Assembly: GCA_003228105.1 (NCBI GenBank)
Contig: QGNN01000017.1
Span: forward strand, 1-35,203
From: Chloroflexota bacterium
Lineage (GTDB): Bacteria > Chloroflexota > Dehalococcoidia > Lucifugimonadales > UBA826
DNA length: 35,203 nt
Reading direction: 5' to 3'
The notes beneath the pieces are model-generated. The model saw only the letters and a list, made by a program, of their open reading frames with translations, had not been told where the DNA came from and did no database searches. Shown here in pieces: positions 32,175-35,203 of this stretch; the first letter of the stretch is position 1; every line of letters starts with the position of its first letter. Made by a program: the position numbers and the translations under genes.

Positions 32175-35100
32175 ATGCAAATTAGAAGAATCGGTCGATA
32201 CCAACTTCTTGAGATCGTTGGGAAAGGCGGTCAAGGAACCGTTTATCGTGGACACGACCCTTCCACCGGTCAGATAGTTGCGGTCAAAATTCTTGCCGAA
32301 GAACACAGTGATGGTGACTTCCTCGAGAGGTTCCAGCGAGAAGCCTCAATTCTTGCATCCCTTGAACATCCACATGTTATAAAGGTGTTCGATCACGGTG
32401 AAGAAGAGGGCCGGCATTTTATAGTCACCGAATACGTCCCCGAGAACTTAGCTCGAATAATTGAGCAAGGTGATCCACTTCCAATAAGAAGAGGCTTAAC
32501 AGTCGCGGCTCAAATCGCCTCGGCTTTAGCAGTAACACATGAAAACGGTGTGACCCATCGAGATGTTAAGCCAGCAAACGTTCTAATTTCTGATTCCGGA
32601 GACGTGAAATTAACTGATTTTGGAATCGCCACCGCTGATGTGATGACAACTGTAACCACTCCTGACGCAACGGTTGGAACTCCGCTGTATATGTCGCCAG
32701 AACAAATTCAAAGTCGTGACATAGATGGCAGGTCTGATATTTATTCGCTTGGCTGTCTGCTTTACCAAATTCTCACCGGAAGGTCTCCTTTCCAAGGAGA
32801 AAGTGCCTACGACATATTCAATGCCCATATGAACGGTGAGTACGAACCTCTCTCTAAGGTTATAGAAGACTGTCCAGAAGAACTAGACAATCTCCTCAGC
32901 AAAGCTTTAGAGAAAAGTCTAAACGACAGGTTTCAATCGGCCGATGAATTCATGAACGCTATTCATAACGTTGCAGATCAGCTACCAGATACCGGTGATC
33001 AAACATTAGCAACCAGGGTTATGCCTAGGACAATAAGATCATTGTCTAGACGTAATTCTATTTGGAAAAGAAAAAACACATGGGTGACAGGAGTTGCCGC
33101 TGTAGCCGTTTTGGCTATCATTGGATTCGCTGCCACCACAATGTTGAGAGGGGGGTCTGCCGTCGGTCTGGCAACAGGTATGACGGATGCAGCAGAATCC
33201 TCTTTGGTGCCTCAAGCCTCAATTATAATACCTGAAGAACCCGAATTGGCCGCTGATCTACCAATCGCAGAAAATGTCGTTTTTTCTTCCGGCCCCAATC
33301 CTGACTACCTATACGCACAAATCTCGATTCCAGCTGTTGCTGATGTAGGTCACCTATCCAATATCTCTGCCTCTACAAGAGACTTTGACGGTAATGAGGC
33401 AAAGTTGAACGTAGAAAGTGTAAAAACAGATGGATTAAGGGCGCCTCTAAACGTTATTTTCCTTAGAGCAATGGAAATAACCGTTGATGCGGGTGAAGTT
33501 GTTACAGACACTTTACCGGGCATAATTGAGTTCCAAGTCAAAAGACAATGGATAGAAGAAGCCGGAATCCAAAAAAATGATATCAGCCTTTACCGATTCA
33601 AAGATGAGTGGCAGAGTTTGCCAACAATACATGAAGGTTCGTTTATTGGATCTGAAGATTTATTTTACGAAAGATTTTCAGCCAAAACTCCAGGGTTTTC
33701 TAGATTCGCCATAGGCCTAATCCTTCAAACTCAAGATGTTCAGTCTATTGAACCTGATTTAAGCAAAGAGGCTGCTTCCCCACAACAACCTCCAGCTGTT
33801 CCGCTTATACAACCTTCAAGAACCCAATCAGCCAACGAATTTCCGACTCCTACGCCCCTTGCAATAGTTGGTTTACAGACAACTAAAGTCCCAACACCAG
33901 AACCTCTGACTCCCCAATCAGTGCCGACACCGATCCCAGCCGTTGTAACACCTCAGATCCCTGTAGAGGCACCATCAACACAAAAACCACTCCCTACAGC
34001 TACTCCCATACCTCCAACACAAGTTCCTACCCCAACACGAGTCCCTCCAACATCGACTCCTACCCCGAGCCCCACACCTATCATTACCGAAAAAGTGAAA
34101 GACGGGTCTTTAATTCAATTGTCGACTATCCAACCAGCTAATATCGAATATCCAGGGGACGTTGATGAATGGATATATGTTCCAAGTTCCTCCATGATCG
34201 GCAAGTCCGTAAACATTTCAGTAATCACTGATAATCCTGACTCAGATGGGTATTTGGAATTCCTATCACCTTCAGGCGATGTCGTTGAGGAAGATGACGA
34301 CAGCGGATTCAACCTGAATCCTTTTATCAGCAACGCATTATTATCTGAAAGCGGGGTCTACACCATACGGTTAATGTTCTTAGACGGAACCTCAGGAGGT
34401 TACACACTTCAGATAGAACCGATGGACCTTACTCTGCAGACTTCTACAGCCACCCCAACACCTGTTGTAACCTCTACAATGACACCAGCTAGTTCCCAAA
34501 CTCCTATAGCCTCAACTTTGATCGGATATTGGGAATTTAACAATTCTGGCACCTCTTCCTGGGGACAAAGGCAATTTTCATTGGCGAACACTTCCTATCA
34601 CGAAGACAGTCTGTATTTGAATGGAAATTATGAATCTCACGAAAATGGATATACAGCCGAGGTGGAAATTTCTGACTGGAACCCCGAACAGTATACCGGT
34701 TCAATTGACTTTTTGATTCACCCTGAAAGTGACCTACAATACATGCCGATTTTGGTATCTGCAGATTGTCCTGGCAAGATTATAGTTAGCTTAAAAGAAG
34801 GTAGGTTGAATTTACTATTGGGAAATCAGCCATTTGGTGAGGAATATGAACTGGAATTTTCTGACTACGATCTGGAACTGGCTAAAAACACCTGGTACAA
34901 CCTCACAGTTTCTGCAGATTTCATCGATGAAAAAAGGATTAAAGCATACATAGGGGAATTTTTAGCTATTGATGAGTCTATTCCCGATGAAGCTCTATTA
35001 AATCCACCCTGCGATTACCCGTCATGGTCTGAGAGTGCCACTAAATACATATCATTTAACAACCATAACAACGCTACAGCTTTCCATGGTTTAATAGACA

Positions 35101-35203
35101 ATTTGAAAATACATAACGGGATAGTAGGGCCATCTGGAAATCCTAATTTCTCCACAAAATTAGACGCCCAATCCACTCCGACTGTAACTCCGACTATGAC
35201 TCC
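32175..35203 (+). CDS. membrane receptor Ser/Thr protein kinase with multi-domain exterior (partial)
   Basis: I translated this frame by hand: no stop from ATG 32175 to the window end, giving at least 1009 residues; the ORF track misses it. Residues 1-275 are a complete Hanks-type kinase: Gly loop GKGGQGTV (16-23), Lys38, HRDVKPAN (Asp130), DFG (148-150) and SPE (174-176), so it should be active. A basic stretch and one helix (303-324) lead outside. Next comes a module (356-517) ending KTPGFSRFAIG and matching the PGF-pre-PGF domain of surface proteins, then a Pro/Thr linker (556-636), a PPC-like beta domain (about 642-752), a short Thr/Pro linker, and a LamG/concanavalin-like domain (about 782-984, starting LIGYWEFNN). 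It enters another Thr/Pro linker at the edge. No SD precedes the ATG. It likely senses polysaccharide or surface contact; this is inference. Confidence 0.9.
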   Translation, partial: MQIRRIGRYQLLEIVGKGGQGTVYRGHDPSTGQIVAVKILAEEHSDGDFLERFQREASILASLEHPHVIKVFDHGEEEGRHFIVTEYVPENLARIIEQGDPLPIRRGLTVAAQIASALAVTHENGVTHRDVKPANVLISDSGDVKLTDFGIATADVMTTVTTPDATVGTPLYMSPEQIQSRDIDGRSDIYSLGCLLYQILTGRSPFQGESAYDIFNAHMNGEYEPLSKVIEDCPEELDNLLSKALEKSLNDRFQSADEFMNAIHNVADQLPDTGDQTLATRVMPRTIRSLSRRNSIWKRKNTWVTGVAAVAVLAIIGFAATTMLRGGSAVGLATGMTDAAESSLVPQASIIIPEEPELAADLPIAENVVFSSGPNPDYLYAQISIPAVADVGHLSNISASTRDFDGNEAKLNVESVKTDGLRAPLNVIFLRAMEITVDAGEVVTDTLPGIIEFQVKRQWIEEAGIQKNDISLYRFKDEWQSLPTIHEGSFIGSEDLFYERFSAKTPGFSRFAIGLILQTQDVQSIEPDLSKEAASPQQPPAVPLIQPSRTQSANEFPTPTPLAIVGLQTTKVPTPEPLTPQSVPTPIPAVVTPQIPVEAPSTQKPLPTATPIPPTQVPTPTRVPPTSTPTPSPTPIITEKVKDGSLIQLSTIQPANIEYPGDVDEWIYVPSSSMIGKSVNISVITDNPDSDGYLEFLSPSGDVVEEDDDSGFNLNPFISNALLSESGVYTIRLMFLDGTSGGYTLQIEPMDLTLQTSTATPTPVVTSTMTPASSQTPIASTLIGYWEFNNSGTSSWGQRQFSLANTSYHEDSLYLNGNYESHENGYTAEVEISDWNPEQYTGSIDFLIHPESDLQYMPILVSADCPGKIIVSLKEGRLNLLLGNQPFGEEYELEFSDYDLELAKNTWYNLTVSADFIDEKRIKAYIGEFLAIDESIPDEALLNPPCDYPSWSESATKYISFNNHNNATAFHGLIDNLKIHNGIVGPSGNPNFSTKLDAQSTPTVTPTMT

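Noticed and set aside
32040-34591. Several short minus-strand ORFs (32040-32306, 32610-32828, 33350-33541, 34115-34333, 34409-34591)
   Set aside because: All but the first are wholly antisense to the hand-translated receptor kinase; 32040-32306 overlaps its 5' end and the upstream gap. They appear only because the kinase frame has no stop in the window.

Overview
The window looks like a chromosomal segment of a free-living, AT-leaning heterotroph. My best guess is a marine Chloroflexota of the SAR202 type (Dehalococcoidia-related). That is inference, resting on four different mandelate racemase/muconate lactonizing (enolase-superfamily) enzymes in 35 kb, a stand-alone CoxL/Xdh-type molybdopterin subunit, a split methylmalonyl-CoA mutase, and frequent TTG starts preceded by good Shine-Dalgarno (SD) sites. 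I recall expansion of the enolase and CoxL families as reported for SAR202. No rRNA, CRISPR array, insertion sequence or phage gene is visible, and no gene-free gap exceeds about 230 bp.

Layout. 1-2089: 3' end of pyrD, then a minus-strand HAD phosphatase and ribokinase pair. 2090-2294: divergent promoter region with a perfect 10-bp inverted repeat. 2295-6614: a sugar-acid module (uronate-dehydrogenase-like SDR, mandelate-racemase-group enzyme) followed by a CoxL/Xdh-type large subunit. 6677-8278: a groEL without groES and without the GGM tail. 8331-12593: an ABC ATPase, a fused GldF-GldG-like permease/auxiliary protein and a DUF4340 protein with overlapping ends. 12604-16957 (minus): methylmalonyl-CoA mutase large subunit, acyl-CoA dehydrogenase, methylmalonyl-CoA epimerase and B12-binding small subunit, then a divergent PlsY relative. 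17143-18177: ruvB. 18194-23822 (minus): mannonate-dehydratase-family enzyme, pxpA-pxpB-pxpC (5-oxoprolinase), a ketopantoate-reductase-like protein and a VTT/DedA membrane protein, headed by tRNA-Gly(CCC). 24178-28504: Lin0512-family protein, cupin, small zinc-finger protein, tRNA-Ile(GAT), carboxymuconolactone-decarboxylase-family protein and two convergent enolase-superfamily genes. 28603-31504: thiL, a small Cys/His protein and an acyl-CoA ligase. 31501-32016 (minus): a pentapeptide-repeat protein. 32175-end: a very large receptor Ser/Thr kinase that the ORF track misses because it runs off the window.

How it fits together. Much of the window encodes catabolism of sugar acids, 5-oxoproline and propionyl-CoA-type acyl units, consistent with scavenging dissolved organic matter. 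The most unusual item is the receptor kinase. Its cytosolic kinase domain is joined by one membrane helix to a PGF-pre-PGF-like module, Pro/Thr-rich linkers, a PPC-like domain and a LamG-like lectin domain. Second are the enolase-superfamily paralogs, some with altered catalytic positions. Inverted repeats at 2197-2239, 25389-25436 and 28533-28575 are candidate regulatory structures not explained by the genes.
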